Origin: Bacteroides nordii WAL 11050 = JCM 12987 | GTDB lineage: Bacteria; Bacteroidota; Bacteroidia; Bacteroidales; Bacteroidaceae | NCBI GenBank assembly: GCA_000613465.1 | Contig: BAJA01000019.1 | Coordinates: 1-64,000, forward strand | Reading direction: 5' to 3' | DNA: 64,000 nt | Shown: positions 31,663 through 40,926 of the stretch, piece by piece | How the letters are laid out: each line of letters opens with the position of its first letter | Numbering within the stretch: position 1 is the first letter of the stretch | Translations under genes and position numbers: made by a program | Notes under the pieces: model-generated | What the model saw: only the letters and a program-made list of their open reading frames with translations | Databases searched by the model: none | Told to the model about the DNA's origin: nothing

Positions 31663-31820
31663 TACGAGGACAAAGATAATGCAAACCGGGAGCAGAATAA
31701 AATGAACCCGTTCCTTTTTTATGCCAAGATGCAGTTTATCTCCGCTTTGGAGCAGAGATACAAAGCAGAGAAACGTATGAAAAGTGAGTTAAAGGGCTCA
31801 ATTGACTACTTTAAACAAAA

Positions 31821-31886
31821 ACGCGGATTAACGCAAATTTACACAGATTAAACATACTATCTGCGTAAATTTGCGTTAATCCGCGT
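31821..31886. repeat. 27-bp inverted repeat upstream of priA
   Basis: Arms 31821-31847 and 31860-31886 are complementary at 26 of 27 positions around a 12-base loop. The arm end acgcggattaacgcaaattt recurs in degenerate form at 21660-21680. It sits between the priA start and the 3' end of the adjacent beta-barrel gene, so it may act as a terminator for that gene or be an intergenic palindromic repeat. Confidence 0.8.
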
Positions 31887-31904
31887 TATATAATAATAGC
31901 TATT

Positions 31905-32489
31905 TTAGAAAAGATAAGCAGCAGAAATCTGCCAAGTCTTGGTTTTATAACTATCTGCTTTAAAGACACTATCAAAACCATCTTTCCATGTTATATCACC
32001 TGATTTTCCTAAAGGAATGTTATAGTTAAAACCTATCTGCAAATGCTTAATTAACTTCAAGCCGGCACCTACATTGACACCTACCATTGCACGTCTCTTG
32101 TCATAACCATTTTCATTGCCTTTGAAATCAAAATAAAAATCAGGACCTGCAGCGAGATAAATTCCCAGCAAACTTCCCAAACCTATATTATACTTCAGAT
32201 TCACAGGAATATCCAATCCATATTGCTTTACAGCGTCGTTATCAGCCTTAATACCTTTCTGAGAGAACAACAGCGAACCATCGATTCCCAGTCCTACAAC
32301 AGGAATTGTAAATTCAGCCATCGGGCCGATAAAGAAACCTGCCATATTATCTGATTTCAGAAGTTTATCATCAAAAGTCACTTTCGCAACATTCACACCA
32401 CCTTTAACACCCCACTTAAGTTGTGCCTGAGCAGGCATAGCCATACCTATACATACAGCTACCAATAATGCACTTATAATTCTTTTCAT
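31905..32489 (-). CDS. PorT-like/OMP_b-brl small outer-membrane beta-barrel protein
   Basis: 194 residues from the ATG at 32489. Signal peptide MKRIISALLVAVCIGMAMPAQAQ, then alternating amphipathic strands (WGVKGGVNVAKVTF, GFFIGPMAEFTI, KYNIGLGSLLGIYLAAGPDF) ending in the aromatic terminal strand WQISAAYLF. This is the PF13568 outer-membrane barrel family, to which the T9SS protein PorT belongs, but many members have no known role. Location just downstream of gldN is suggestive only. Confidence 0.8.
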   Translation of the reverse strand: MKRIISALLVAVCIGMAMPAQAQLKWGVKGGVNVAKVTFDDKLLKSDNMAGFFIGPMAEFTIPVVGLGIDGSLLFSQKGIKADNDAVKQYGLDIPVNLKYNIGLGSLLGIYLAAGPDFYFDFKGNENGYDKRRAMVGVNVGAGLKLIKHLQIGFNYNIPLGKSGDITWKDGFDSVFKADSYKTKTWQISAAYLF

Positions 32490-32563
32490 AATCAAATTGT
32501 GTTTAAAATTCGGGACAAAGATATGTATTTAAAATTAAAAAACACAAATTAGGACTATTTTGT

Positions 32564-33676
32564 TCACCGTCTTTGTCTACGAACTGAAGCTTTAGGAGCA
32601 GCCGCCTCACGTTTAGAGCCTTGACGAGCACTGGAAGTACTCGTTGTTTTTTCACGCCCTTTCTTTTTTGAATTCGTTTTTACAGTTTCCTCAGGTTGAA
32701 CAGCAGCTTCCTGTTCCACCGCTGTCTCTTCGGCAGCCGCTTTTGCAGTTTTCTTCGCAGAAACTTTTTCTTTGATAGCTGGTTTGACAACTGTAGAAAG
32801 TGTATCCGATCCATACAAATGTTTCTCAAAGCTAACCAGTTCTGTTTCTATCCTCTTCTGCTCCTTCATCATTGCACTATCGGTCTTACAATATTCGGCC
32901 AAAGGACGATTCTGTAAATTGGTAGTTTTATAGATCTCCCCGTTATATTGACGGGTAACAAAGAAATCATCCATACTACGGTTGGCCACATTATTAAAGT
33001 TGCTGGCCATCACCATAGCTCCATTCAAATAAGGAGCAATATCTTTATAGTTCACCCAAAACATAGGTAATTTTACCCGTTCCGAACTAAAATCTTCTGA
33101 GCGATGATATACCGGACAAAGAGCCGTTATCACCGAACCGTAAGTAGAAGAACGTTGGTCAAAATACCACACTTCCTTCACAAAATAACTCAATATATCA
33201 CCAGAAGGTATATCACTGTTTTCTATAACCAATACGCTATCACGACGATCTTTCAGCTTTCTCTGTTCGTAATAGATACTGAAACGGTCAAGCACATCCT
33301 TGAACTTGATCTCATTATCAGCCGTCAATCGCTCTGTGCCATCCAACGTATACTCATACACCGGAATCTTCTTTTGCCCCAACAATTTAAAAATCAACGA
33401 GAAAAGATTCATTCTGTCTCCCATTGGTTCTACCGGATAATAAAGTGCTCCGTTCTCTTCTTTCGTCATATCCAATGTACGATAAATCTCACGTGTCCAT
33501 ACCACATCTTGCGGAAGTGATTTGGAACCAGGATATCTGGTCTGAGCACGGATAGAGAGTTCGTTGGCACTCTTATTCTCTTCCTGAGCAGCGCGGGCCC
33601 TCGGTTGTGCCCATGTGGGAAGTATCCCTAACAACATGGTAACTCCAACAGCTATAATAATTTTACGTTTCATCAT
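32564..33676 (-). CDS. gldN: Type IX secretion ring protein GldN/PorN
   Basis: 370 residues. Signal peptide MMKRKIIIAVGVTMLLGILPTWAQ. The GldN/PorN domain spans about 40-280 (DVVWTREIYRTLDMTKEENGALYYPVEP is diagnostic in style and place; LTADNEIKFKDVLDRF; ALCPVYHRSEDF). The last about 80 residues are a low-complexity basic tail rich in Lys, Ala and Arg, longer than usual. PorN forms the periplasmic outer ring with lipoprotein PorK. It follows gldM by 27 bp as the last operon gene. Confidence 0.93.
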   Translation of the reverse strand: MMKRKIIIAVGVTMLLGILPTWAQPRARAAQEENKSANELSIRAQTRYPGSKSLPQDVVWTREIYRTLDMTKEENGALYYPVEPMGDRMNLFSLIFKLLGQKKIPVYEYTLDGTERLTADNEIKFKDVLDRFSIYYEQRKLKDRRDSVLVIENSDIPSGDILSYFVKEVWYFDQRSSTYGSVITALCPVYHRSEDFSSERVKLPMFWVNYKDIAPYLNGAMVMASNFNNVANRSMDDFFVTRQYNGEIYKTTNLQNRPLAEYCKTDSAMMKEQKRIETELVSFEKHLYGSDTLSTVVKPAIKEKVSAKKTAKAAAEETAVEQEAAVQPEETVKTNSKKKGREKTTSTSSARQGSKREAAAPKASVRRQRR

Positions 33677-33703
33677 TCGTAACTCGTAATTTGTAATTCG
33701 TTA

Positions 33704-35200
33704 TTAATTCACTATCACTTCCAGTGTCGTTGGCAATGAACGTTCTACACCATCCGGCCCTTTAGCACGTACCCGTGAGATATAAAAGCGTTTTCCACGT
33801 GACAAGCGACGGAACATCTCTTTCTGCCGGGACGAGAAACTGGCACCGGATGAAACTTCCGGTACAGCATTACCCATATTATCAAAGAAAGTAGTTTCGA
33901 AGCCTAATACCTGGAAATTAATATTCAGCAGTCCATCATCAATGGCAGCAATAATACCGTCCGTATTCATCAGTACAGCTTTTGGCAAACCACTTCCGCC
34001 ACGATAACGTTTCATATTACCATTGGCATCCTTATACTCTATAAACGGAGAAGGATCGGGCAATTGGCGCACCCGGTACGAATAATCGCCCATAACCTGT
34101 GTACGTCCATCTACTGTTGCCGTAACACGTATCACAGCTTCTTTTCCGATAGCTGTAGGACGTGCCACATAGCCACCGCCTACCCGTTGCAGTGTTCCAT
34201 TGCCATTTGCAATACTTGCCTGTACCTGTCCGCTGGGAACCCCCGGTACGGAAATACTGATCGGGTTGTCATATCCGGCATACAACACATTCATCAAAGT
34301 AGCAGAAACAGTAGCAGAAGGCTCTACCACATGATATTTCTGAGAGAAATCACGACGCAATATATCGCCATTCCCCCGGTTTAATTCCATATACCCCTGA
34401 AGAGTAAACTCACCGGTAGTATTACAAACCGTCTCATAAAATCCATGAGCGTCTTCGGGCAATTGCTTATCACCAATGTAGATAGTAGGACGTTGGGTAG
34501 AGTCTACTGCCGCCAGAATAATCTGTGCACTCAATTTACCACCACGCACCACATTCTGCGAACTGGGAATGACGTAAGCATTAATCTGATTCACACGCAC
34601 ATCATGTACATCAATGTCTTTTGTCAATGTATGTAATACTTCACCTTCGGCATAACGTATATCGCTCTGCAGTTTTGTAAGCAGAGTAACTGCAGCAGCT
34701 ACTGGAGTACCTTCAAAAAGACGGGGAATGTTCAGCGTAAGGTTATCGCTGATGATTTTCTTCTGTACCGGATCTTCTATCTGTGCCAGAATTTCGATTT
34801 TATATTTACTGATCCACGAAGCCAATTCTTTTCCTTTGCCCGTACGGGGGGAAAACATCACATAAGAAGCTGCTTCCAGGTCTTCCTGGCTTGATTCATT
34901 AATCTTCGCTTTCAGGTCTCCCACGAAAACATAGAGTGAGTCGGACATCCGCTTTACATGCATTGCTTTATCATACCACGGTCCCACCTTTTCAGGATTT
35001 TTCTCCATAGACTCCGCCAATGCATTGTACAGCGAACGGTTCTGTTCGGAGGAATTGGATGTAGTACGCGTCAGGCTTTCATCCACAAGGGTAAAGCCAC
35101 GCAACACATCCGAGGAGACGTTGAGTGCCAGCAATGCCATAAGAACGATATACATAAGGTTTATCATCTTCTGGCGCGGTGTCTGTGATCCAAAGCTCAT
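33704..35200 (-). CDS. gldM: Type IX secretion motor protein GldM/PorM
   Basis: 498 residues. The single N-terminal transmembrane helix (KMINLMYIVLMALLALNVSSDVL, about 10-32) sits in the inner membrane with GldL. The large periplasmic part comprises four successive domains that reach the PorK/N ring, ending in SLPTTLEVIVN. The start is MSFGSQTPRQKMI, typical of the family. GldLM is the proton-driven rotary motor of T9SS. Twelve bp separate it from gldL. Confidence 0.95.
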   Translation of the reverse strand: MSFGSQTPRQKMINLMYIVLMALLALNVSSDVLRGFTLVDESLTRTTSNSSEQNRSLYNALAESMEKNPEKVGPWYDKAMHVKRMSDSLYVFVGDLKAKINESSQEDLEAASYVMFSPRTGKGKELASWISKYKIEILAQIEDPVQKKIISDNLTLNIPRLFEGTPVAAAVTLLTKLQSDIRYAEGEVLHTLTKDIDVHDVRVNQINAYVIPSSQNVVRGGKLSAQIILAAVDSTQRPTIYIGDKQLPEDAHGFYETVCNTTGEFTLQGYMELNRGNGDILRRDFSQKYHVVEPSATVSATLMNVLYAGYDNPISISVPGVPSGQVQASIANGNGTLQRVGGGYVARPTAIGKEAVIRVTATVDGRTQVMGDYSYRVRQLPDPSPFIEYKDANGNMKRYRGGSGLPKAVLMNTDGIIAAIDDGLLNINFQVLGFETTFFDNMGNAVPEVSSGASFSSRQKEMFRRLSRGKRFYISRVRAKGPDGVERSLPTTLEVIVN

Positions 35201-35212
35201 AATTGTTCTTTT

Positions 35213-35988
35213 TTATTTTGAAGTCATAGCCTGCAACATACGGGCATACACTTCGTTGAGTTCTTCAATCTGACGGGCCATTCTGCGAGTTTGTTCATGT
35301 ACCTGGTCAATGGTTCCTATTTGTGTACTTACACTACGCAACTGCATTTCGTAAATAGCATTGATACCTGCAAGGTTTTTGCTCAACAGATTCATTTGTT
35401 CCGTATCCTGAGAAATAGTCTGTGCCTGTTCCGTACAACGGGAAAGCATTTCAGTCATCGCCTTCAACTGCTCCAGATAAGCAGCAGTAGCTTCTTCCAT
35501 CTCCGGAGTAACAGGTGCATTATTCACCGGATCAGCAACAGACTGCACGGATGGCACCGGAGCACCTGCCTGTACAGGCCCACCACCTTGTACCACTACT
35601 ATCGAAGGACTTCCGCCGGCTGTAGCTACATTCCCTCCGAGCATAGCACCTGTATTCACCGGCGTTGCTCCCTGCTGAGACATAGCATCACCTGCAACCA
35701 CAGTCCCAGCGGGTATAGCACCCACTACCATTGAATCTCCTGTCTCCTCTTTCCGCTTTACGCCCGAAAGATCGAAAGCAGAAAGGAAGAATATCAATAC
35801 CTCAGTACCCATCCCGCAAACAACATAAAGTTGGCCCCCGGCAAGTGAGTTAATTTAAAGAGCGTGCCCATGATTACTACCGATGCTCCCCAGTTATAAG
35901 CGTAGTTCATGATTGTCTGTCCCTTGGGAGTAGACATAAAATCCTGTATTTTCTGCCGCAGACTTCTCTTATTATCTCTATTTGCCAT
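35213..35988 (-). CDS. gldL: Type IX secretion motor protein GldL/PorL (frameshifted)
   Basis: Restored length about 258 residues. Cytoplasmic start, then two transmembrane helices: YNWGASVVIMGTLFKL and, across the break, a second around GANFMLFAG-MGTEVLIFFLSAF. The cytoplasmic tail contains a coiled-coil stretch at about 175-255 (EEATAAYLEQLKAMTEML; RRMARQIEELNEVYARM). The frame breaks at about 35810-35814, where gcgggatgggt probably lost an A from gcgggaatgggt. One added base makes the span 777 nt. The break falls within the second membrane helix, so a true mutation would abolish the motor. Confidence 0.93.
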
Positions 35989-35990
35989 AA

Positions 35991-37439
35991 TTATCTTCCT
36001 TTCTTATTATAACCAACCTGTGTACGCACGCATCGGAAACCGATATAGGAACGCTGTTCGTTTTGATATTCTGAAGTTCGGGCATCCGAACGGATAAATG
36101 CATTGACATCTTTCCATGAACCACCACGAACTACTTTCTTCTTCATCCTGTAGGGATCTTCTATAGCAGCATTGTACCGCAAATCCGGATTGACGTCGCT
36201 CATTGACATCACGCCCGACTCTGTATATACTGTCGATGTCCATTCAGAGACATTACCTGCCATATCATAAAGTCCGTTCACATTGGGTGAATATGCCCCT
36301 ACCCGGGTGGTAATCAGGTTACCGTCTTTCGTATAGTCTCCCTTACCAGGTTTGTAGTTAGCTTTGTAGCATCCCTTCTCATCTTTCGTCTCTTCGTCAG
36401 ACCACGGGTATTTATTACCATCACGTCCGCGCGCTGCAAACTCCCATTCGGCTTCTGTCGGGAGGCGATAACGTTGTATGAACCGGGCTTGTCCTTTGAG
36501 TCCGGCAAGCAAATAATTGGTACGCCACACGCAGAAAGCATTTGCCTGTTCCCAGCTGATACCCACAATCGGATTGTCATTATAACTTGGATGATTGAAA
36601 TACAGACGCATATATGACTCATGGTTCGCATTCGGGAAGTCATTTACCCAGCACGTTGTATCGGGATAGATATTAATGATGTAACTGTTCAGAAAATCCC
36701 ATTCGCTGGAGAGCGGACGCGTAATCGTACGATTCACAATACGACCGTCATCATCAATGTAAGCCGTATCTTTAGAAATCATAATCACCTCATCCGGATT
36801 GGCAGGAATATCTGTATTCTTATTGCGTTCCGTAGGATTCAAACGGTTACGGCGCTTAGCAGCCTCCACATAGTCATAAACTTCATAGTAATAGTTCATT
36901 TGTGAAGCATCCAGCATCATCGTCCCATCCACCGGATGTTTCCTATAAACGCTCTGGATAGCCATCTGTTCATTTTCTGTGGCTTTTCTCCATGGAATAG
37001 GTTTCGACCAGTTAAGATAAGGTTTGATAGGATTACCTTCCCGGTCTTCCTCTATTTTATAAAGTTCATTGCCTCCGTATGCCGGATCAGCAAGACGTTC
37101 ACGAATAATAGAATCGCGCACCCAATATACAAACTGTTTGTATTTGGCCACGGAAACCTCCGTCTCATCCATCCAGAAAGACTCCACCGATATTTCTTTT
37201 GTCGGTACGGGAGCCCCCCAAAGCGAATCCTGTTCTTCGGGGCCCATCTTCAGAGAACCTCGTTTTATCAGCACCATGCCATAAGGGGCGGGTTCGTTCC
37301 ATGCCGTAGTACTGACACCTGTCACCTCTCCGCCAGGTGCGCCGGAGCCTCCTCCTACCATGCGTCCCATACACGAAGAAAGCAAAGCGACCAGCAACGT
37401 CACTGCTATACAGTTTTTACTTCTCATTCTTTTCTTCAC
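35991..37439 (-). CDS. gldK: Type IX secretion lipoprotein GldK/PorK (FGE-sulfatase fold)
   Basis: 482 residues. Lipobox LLSSC gives a lipidated Cys23. The formylglycine-generating-enzyme-like domain (about 50-475) shows MVLIKRGSLKMGPEEQ, FWMDETEVSVAKYKQF, RLPTEAEWEFAARGRDG, NVSEWTSTVY, RGGSWKDVNAF and YIGFRCVRT. GldK/PorK differs from true FGEs in serving as the outer-membrane anchor of the PorK-PorN ring. It ends two bases before gldL starts, in a tight operon. Confidence 0.95.
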   Translation of the reverse strand: MKKRMRSKNCIAVTLLVALLSSCMGRMVGGGSGAPGGEVTGVSTTAWNEPAPYGMVLIKRGSLKMGPEEQDSLWGAPVPTKEISVESFWMDETEVSVAKYKQFVYWVRDSIIRERLADPAYGGNELYKIEEDREGNPIKPYLNWSKPIPWRKATENEQMAIQSVYRKHPVDGTMMLDASQMNYYYEVYDYVEAAKRRNRLNPTERNKNTDIPANPDEVIMISKDTAYIDDDGRIVNRTITRPLSSEWDFLNSYIINIYPDTTCWVNDFPNANHESYMRLYFNHPSYNDNPIVGISWEQANAFCVWRTNYLLAGLKGQARFIQRYRLPTEAEWEFAARGRDGNKYPWSDEETKDEKGCYKANYKPGKGDYTKDGNLITTRVGAYSPNVNGLYDMAGNVSEWTSTVYTESGVMSMSDVNPDLRYNAAIEDPYRMKKKVVRGGSWKDVNAFIRSDARTSEYQNEQRSYIGFRCVRTQVGYNKKGR

Positions 37440-37441
37440 AA

Positions 37442-38407
37442 TTATAAGATTCGTATACTCTTATGTTTATTCTTACTTTTCTTAAATAAATTGATATCCA
37501 TCGCATAACTTACTACCAGATCATGGCTCCCGTTTCCGATCCCAATCTTCGATGTATAAGCCTCGTAAGCATATCCTACTGTTATTCCACGAATCGTAGC
37601 TCCCAGACTGATTGTAACAGAAACTCCCGGCGAATAGGTGAGTCCACCAACAAATACTCTTTCGTTAAAAGTGTACAATACACGACCTGTCATATCGAGT
37701 CTTACCGAAGTTAAATTACTCTGTAATAAGAGCGATGGTTGTATGGAAACTAACGGATTACGAGTCTGAATATTGTATCCTCCCGTGAAATAAAGCATTG
37801 GATCAACCTTAAATTCATTGGTCGTACCGCTCTCTTGTGTCCCGAATTCTACGGTTGGTGAGGTTAAATGTTGCCCAGAAAAACCGACATAAAATTTCGG
37901 ATGCGAATAAAATCCACCTATCCCCAAATCAAGCCCCATACCACTTTGTTGCTGGGTAGGAAAAGCCGGATCATCCTGTTGGTCTTCTCCGAGATAAATA
38001 TTTGCAGGATCAAAAGAGACATTGATAAAGCCCACCTGTAAACCAATGCCCAACCTTCCTTTCCGTATCTGGTGCTTATAAGAATACTGCAACCAGACAC
38101 GTTGATTTCTAAAGAGTCCGATACCCTCATTGAAAAAACCCGCTCCTACTCCATGCTTTTTATTGAACAGCGAAAAAGGCATGTCAGCCCCAAAATACAT
38201 ACTACGCGGAGCATGGGTGAAGTTCATCATTTGCATAGAATATGTACCGGAAATATTGAGTTTATCAGTCTGTCCTGCCCACGCAGGGTTATAAAAGCCC
38301 TTCAAATCCCAGTATTGAGTGAAGTGCACATCAAACTGCGCCTTGACTTTCAAAGAAGAGAACAAAGCCAGGGTAGTGAGGATACATATAAAAAGAAACC
38401 GGTTCAT
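37442..38407 (-). CDS. PorP/SprF family type IX secretion membrane protein
   Basis: 321 residues. Signal peptide MNRFLFICILTTLALFSSLKVKA, then FDVHFTQYWDLKGFYNPAWAG, the classic start of PorP/SprF barrels (Q-Y--N---NPA-AG), and repeated amphipathic strands to the end. These outer-membrane proteins attach to PorKN and to surface adhesin secretion. It is the first gene of the porP-gldKLMN operon, two bases from gldK. Confidence 0.92.
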   Translation of the reverse strand: MNRFLFICILTTLALFSSLKVKAQFDVHFTQYWDLKGFYNPAWAGQTDKLNISGTYSMQMMNFTHAPRSMYFGADMPFSLFNKKHGVGAGFFNEGIGLFRNQRVWLQYSYKHQIRKGRLGIGLQVGFINVSFDPANIYLGEDQQDDPAFPTQQQSGMGLDLGIGGFYSHPKFYVGFSGQHLTSPTVEFGTQESGTTNEFKVDPMLYFTGGYNIQTRNPLVSIQPSLLLQSNLTSVRLDMTGRVLYTFNERVFVGGLTYSPGVSVTISLGATIRGITVGYAYEAYTSKIGIGNGSHDLVVSYAMDINLFKKSKNKHKSIRIL

Positions 38408-38544
38408 CAGTATAAAGAACTATAAAACCGAAAAAAAATTGTGCGGAAGGAGTAAATCAACTATTTTTCTGTTAATCAGATTTTCAGAAAACACGAAATT
38501 CGCATATCAAACCAATGAATGGGCAACAAAACAACCGGATTTTG

Positions 38545-39096
38545 TTAAATAAGAAACAACAAGAGAGCTAAAATCCTGCGTAAATCATGAAGTGCTGAAG
38601 TATAAAGAGACTTTACCGTATTAACGGAAATAGCCAGTTTGTCTGCCACCTCCTGATTAGTACTATTATGGTATAATTTCATCTCTACCACTCTGCGTTT
38701 CTGGGGTGAAAGTTCCCGAATGGCTTGTTGAACATCATCCAATCGTTTTTCTTTAAGTATTTTTATTTCTTTATCGCTGGAATCATCAATTACATGATTG
38801 ACATAATCCTCTACATTTTCATGATAATGCTGCGACTTCAATATATTCAGCAAGTGATTTTTTGCAATAGTAAAAAGAAAGTTTCTGAAAGGTGTGTTTT
38901 TATCTTTAGTACGCCTTTTGTCCCAGATCCTAAAAAAGATATCCTGTAAAGCATCCTCCGCCAACTCTGCAGAATGCAGATAATGATAACACAGCACATA
39001 AACAGCCCGCCCATACTTTTTGTACAGGTGTGTAAACGCAAGCTGACTGTCATGTTCTTGCATTTGTTTTACTAAATAGTAATCATCGGGCAACAT
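38545..39096 (-). CDS. ECF sigma factor between PUL-2 and the T9SS operon
   Basis: 183 residues with region 2 (SAELAEDALQDIFFRIWDKR, about 42-61) and region 4 (LSPQKRRVVEMKLYHNST; NQEVADKLAISVNTVKSLY, about 145-163). It lies 113 bp after the alkaline phosphatase and 137 bp before porP, co-directional with both. It could be the missing partner of the fecR at 52199, or it could drive the T9SS operon, as an ECF sigma (SigP) does in Porphyromonas gingivalis. The sequence does not decide. Confidence 0.93.
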   Translation of the reverse strand: MLPDDYYLVKQMQEHDSQLAFTHLYKKYGRAVYVLCYHYLHSAELAEDALQDIFFRIWDKRRTKDKNTPFRNFLFTIAKNHLLNILKSQHYHENVEDYVNHVIDDSSDKEIKILKEKRLDDVQQAIRELSPQKRRVVEMKLYHNSTNQEVADKLAISVNTVKSLYTSALHDLRRILALLLFLI

Positions 39097-39209
39097 TTAT
39101 GAGTCTGTATTATAATAAGAAAGAGTCACCGGAAAGACAATATCCTCCCGGTAAATCCTTCAATGTCACTATCTTTTATAAAATTCCAATGTCTTTGTTT
39201 CCTGATCTA

Positions 39210-40893
39210 TTAAAGATTAGAAGATAGTTTGCAAGGCAAATAAAACATATTAGTGCTCTCCACATATACCACAACGGAACCCACATGGAAGGGTTTCCCA
39301 TTGAAAGTACCCACAGACTTATTCGCCTGAACAGACAAAGTATTCTTCTTTTTCACTGTTAAATACAGGAAAATGGGGATCTGTTTTATCAATACTCCAT
39401 TTACAATCTGCAAAGACATCCGTATGTTTACTGAATAACTCGCGGGACAGCGCAGGCAAACTTTTATCAAAGCCGGAAACATCGGTCAGATAACGGTTAA
39501 TCTCTATATTGGTATTAAGTCCCATAGGTACATCCCCCTTGGGATGGTAGCAAGCCAATATAACATCTTCCCCGGTATGCATTCCGGAAGTAAAACCAAT
39601 GTAGTTATGCCGGTTGAGTATATTGCTCAATGCTCCGACAAGAGTCTGTTCGTCACTGGCTTTCATATAGTCCTGAGGTATTTGTTTCTGAACCGACACA
39701 AGCATGGCTACTTCATCATCGGTGATATCGATATTTGTATATCTCTTAACAATACCTTTGTAATCCTGAGATTGAGCTTTCTTAAGCAAATCACCCAAAT
39801 GGCGGACACTGGCACGAACCTCGGATAAAGAATGAAACAAGGTATCAATGCTTGCTCTCGTACAATCATTCAAATCATATCTTCCGATAGAGAAACCACT
39901 ATTGCCATGATCGGATAATATAACGACTGTAGTATTCCCATCTTGTTTAGCAAAGGTAATTGCAGAATGAATGGCCCGGTCGAAATCAAGATATTCGGTG
40001 ATACACGCTGCCGGATCATGGGCATGGGCAGCCCAATCTACTTTACTCCCCTCCACCATTAAAAAGAATCCGTTGGGATTCTGAGACAACAGTTCAATCG
40101 CTTTTTCTGTCATTTCCTGTAAAGACGGTATTCGTGTCGTATCTGTATCAAGCACATATGGTAAGTCCATGTCTTCCCAAAGCGCCCATACTTTGCCCTC
40201 TTTATGCCTGCGGAATCCTTGCAGATCATTACACAAATAAGTCGTATTGGTACTCTGAAGATGTATTTTCATGTCATCAGTTATCAATGAATTTCCTCCT
40301 CCGAACATAACATCCAGATTCTGATAAATCATTTGTGAGCCGAGCTCGGTATAATTACTACGACGAGGTCCATGGGCAGAACAAGCAGCCGGAGTAGCAT
40401 GTGGAAATTCCACAGTGACTACCAAACCGGCAGACCTACTTTTTAATATTTTTGCAGCCTCCAGAACGGTTGCCAAAGGTTGGTATGCCATTGTAGAATC
40501 AACCTCCAACAAATCATTTGCACCATCTGCCGGCGGATAAACAGATATATTCCCCGATTGTTGAGGCATCCCTGTCATATAGGCACTCATTGCCGGAGCT
40601 GAATCAACAATAGGAGCATTCGACGAATACGTCTTTACTAAACCACATAGCCAGGGGTCAATATATAGATTGCTGCCACCAAGCTGATTGTAAATCTGAT
40701 ACCAGCGGGCAGCCGATAATATATCAACCGAAGTACCATCAGTAAGCATCACAATGAGATTCTTTGTCGGTCTCACGACAGAACGATAATGTGCAGCACC
40801 ATCGTCCTGTCCCATTACCAGCATTCCATTCAATGCCAGAACAAAATACAGAAGAAATCGCTTCCGTAGACTCAGTTTTAAATAATAAGACAT
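39210..40893 (-). CDS. Secreted alkaline phosphatase (frameshifted near C-terminus)
   Basis: Restored length about 560 residues. Signal peptide, then the alkaline phosphatase superfamily core: VMLTDGTSVD, the nucleophile serine in VDSAPAMSAYMTG, HATPAACSAHGPRR, the metal ligands of EGSKVDWAAHAHD and LSDHGNSG, and MHTGEDV near the end. The annotated-looking stop at 39319 is probably an artefact: at about 39359-39364 one extra T shifts the frame, and reading on in the other frame gives FPVLTVKKK then NGKPF, VGSVVVYVESTNMFYLP, the normal C-terminus of Bacteroides alkaline phosphatases. Removing one base makes the span divisible by three. It would release phosphate from phosphomonoesters made by the EEP enzymes. 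Confidence 0.9.
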
Positions 40894-40926
40894 CTTATAA
40901 ACCTAAATTTATTATTAAATCACACA

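Noticed and set aside
31504..31851. 115-codon + strand frame across the priA start and upstream region
   Set aside because: It overlaps the priA N-terminus and ends inside the 27-bp inverted repeat; no homology recognised.
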